Shown in pieces: positions 62,866 through 64,000 of a DNA stretch of 64,000 nucleotides (position 1 is its first letter; the number at the start of each line of letters is the position of its first letter). Under the pieces are notes generated by a model. The model ran no database searches. It saw only the letters and a program-made list of their open reading frames with translations, and had not been told where the DNA came from. The stretch is from Janthinobacterium aquaticum. Lineage in GTDB: Bacteria; Pseudomonadota; Gammaproteobacteria; Burkholderiales; Burkholderiaceae_D. The stretch spans positions 1-64,000 of the forward strand of contig NZ_WFLK01000007.1 of the NCBI RefSeq assembly GCF_009208565.1. Direction: 5' to 3'. The position numbers and the translations under genes were made by a program.

Positions 62866-64000
62866 TTACCCGACCTGGTCGAGTGTTTTACCTGTGAGTG
62901 CCGAGCGCACGCTGCGGTCCATGCGGCGCGAAGCAAATTCCTCGGTGCCGTCGGCCAGCTGCTCGATCACGCGTTTCAATGCCTGGTGGTCGACGCTGCC
63001 GGCCTGTGAACCGGCAATCGCCTCGCGCACCTGCTGCATCAGTGCATCGACGGCGACGCGTTCTTCGTCGCTGAGCAAGGCGCCGTCTTCGTCCAGCGCC
63101 GACTGGGTGGCCAGCACGATGCGTTCAGCTTCGACCTGCTCTTCGCGCAGCGCGCGCGCCAGCATGTCGACGTCGGCCGAGGTGTAGGAGTCCTGCAGCA
63201 TGCGCGCGATCTCGTCGTCGGCCAGGCCATAGGCCGGCTTGACGCTGATCGACGCTTCCACGCCGGAGCGCAGTTCGCGCGCCGAGACCGACAGCAGGCC
63301 ATCGGCGTCAACCTGGTAAGTAATGCGGATGCGCGCCGCACCGGCCACCATCGGCGGAATGCCGCGCAGTTCAAACCGTGCCAGCGAACGGCAGTCCGAC
63401 ACCAGTTCGCGCTCGCCTTGCAGCACATGCACGGCCAGCGCGGTCTGGCCGTCCTTGAAGGTGGTAAATTCCTGTGCGCGCGCGCAGGGAATGGTGGAAT
63501 TGCGCGGAATGATTTTTTCCACCAGGCCGCCCATAGTCTCGATGCCCAGGGAGAGTGGAATCACGTCCAGCAGCAGCCAGTCGTCGCCGGCGGCGCGGTT
63601 CCCTGCCAGCAGATTGGCCTGGATCGCCGCACCGAGCGCCACCACTTTGTCCGGGTCGATATTGGCGTGCGGGATGGTATGGAAAAACTCGCTGACGGCG
63701 CGCTGCACATGCGGCATGCGCGTGGCGCCACCGACCATGACAACGCCGTCCACATCATCGCTATCGACCTGCGCGTCGCGCAAGGCCTTCTTGATGGCGT
63801 TCATGGTCTTGCCCACCAGATGCTGGGTCATGGCGGCAAAGTCCAGCGCCGTAATACGCAAGTGGACTTCCTCGCCCGAATTGAGCTTGGCGTCGATCGA
63901 GGTTTCCGGCTTGGTCGACAGCAGTTCCTTGATCTCGCGCGCCTTGACCATCAGGATCGCCGTGTCTTCATCCGACAGCGGCGCCAGCTTGGCCTGCTCG
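62866..64000 (-). CDS. hscA: Fe-S protein assembly chaperone HscA (5' end outside window)
   Basis: The C-terminal 378 residues are visible; the gene runs on beyond 64000. It is an Hsp70 dedicated to releasing clusters from IscU. The ATPase part has [17 protein letters not shown] and [17 protein letters not shown]. The substrate part has [27 protein letters not shown], with the HscA-specific shorter C-terminal lid ending [13 protein letters not shown]. It is followed by fdx, the usual isc order, so iscS, iscU, iscA and hscB are expected to the right of the window. Confidence 0.95.
   Translation of the reverse strand, partial: EQAKLAPLSDEDTAILMVKAREIKELLSTKPETSIDAKLNSGEEVHLRITALDFAAMTQHLVGKTMNAIKKALRDAQVDSDDVDGVVMVGGATRMPHVQRAVSEFFHTIPHANIDPDKVVALGAAIQANLLAGNRAAGDDWLLLDVIPLSLGIETMGGLVEKIIPRNSTIPCARAQEFTTFKDGQTALAVHVLQGERELVSDCRSLARFELRGIPPMVAGAARIRITYQVDADGLLSVSARELRSGVEASISVKPAYGLADDEIARMLQDSYTSADVDMLARALREEQVEAERIVLATQSALDEDGALLSDEERVAVDALMQQVREAIAGSQAGSVDHQALKRVIEQLADGTEEFASRRMDRSVRSALTGKTLDQVG

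Noticed and set aside
61536..62936. 466-residue methyltransferase starting at 62936
   Set aside because: The first 156 residues are the out-of-frame shadow of fdx; ATG 62468 directly after the fdx stop fits the domain.

Overview
The window is a GC-rich chromosomal segment from a betaproteobacterium, most likely of the Oxalobacteraceae (Janthinobacterium/Massilia/Duganella group). The grounds are the protein style, a complete 14-gene nuo cluster ending in a DUF2818 gene, an iscA-hscA-fdx style locus, a sigma factor-DUF3619-DUF3106-RDD cluster, a PEP-CTERM protein and a large c-di-GMP protein. Genus is inferred from memory of such families, not from a search. Most of the segment is ordinary core chromosome; the only transposon trace is the tail of an IS110-type transposase at the left edge.

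Layout. 1-4.4 kb: transposase tail, RhtA-type exporter (+), a PAS-PAS-GGDEF-EAL protein with a destroyed GGDEF site (-), a LysR regulator (-). 4.5-8.6 kb (+): pirin, ribA behind a structured leader, and a two-gene unit of secreted trypsin-like protease plus FHA-domain membrane protein. 8.6-14.3 kb: PEP-CTERM protein (-), three small proteins, a PQQ-type sugar dehydrogenase (-) and a large Ig-like/propeller lipoprotein (-). 14.4-22.3 kb (+): a five-gene operon of RND adaptor, RND pump, outer membrane channel, response regulator and sensor kinase. 22.4-24.9 kb (-): ispF, ispD, a secreted HExxH protein, a NUDIX hydrolase. 25.0-40.0 kb (-): DUF2818 and nuoN to nuoA (respiratory complex I), preceded by tRNA-Leu(GAG). 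40.4-49.1 kb (-): secG, tpiA, a quinone oxidoreductase, a Sel1 protein, a DUF2807 protein, a chemoreceptor, pnp and rpsO.

49.3-53.9 kb holds a BamE-like lipoprotein (+), pssA, a SIMPL protein, an MFS transporter and a small membrane protein (-). 54.0-57.3 kb (-) is the branched-chain amino acid operon ilvI-ilvH-ilvC. 57.8-60.0 kb (+) is an ECF sigma factor with a probable anti-sigma protein (DUF3619), a periplasmic LTxxQ-like protein (DUF3106) and an RDD membrane protein. 60.2-64 kb holds a truncated haemoglobin (+), an unusual pseudouridine synthase (-), a methyltransferase, fdx and the 3' part of hscA (-).

Recurring non-coding features are worth attention. Four copies of a roughly 70-115 bp nested palindromic repeat built on GTAGGTCGGATTA lie between genes, and two of them supply the stop codon of a neighbouring gene. 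Terminator-like hairpins sit only 10-25 bases upstream of the start codons of ribA, the sugar dehydrogenase and the NUDIX gene, and a similar hairpin sits at the predicted 5' end of the rpsO transcript. The ribA upstream region also has a second long hairpin that buries a Shine-Dalgarno sequence and a 15-codon reading frame. All function calls come from reading protein motifs by eye; no database search was run.
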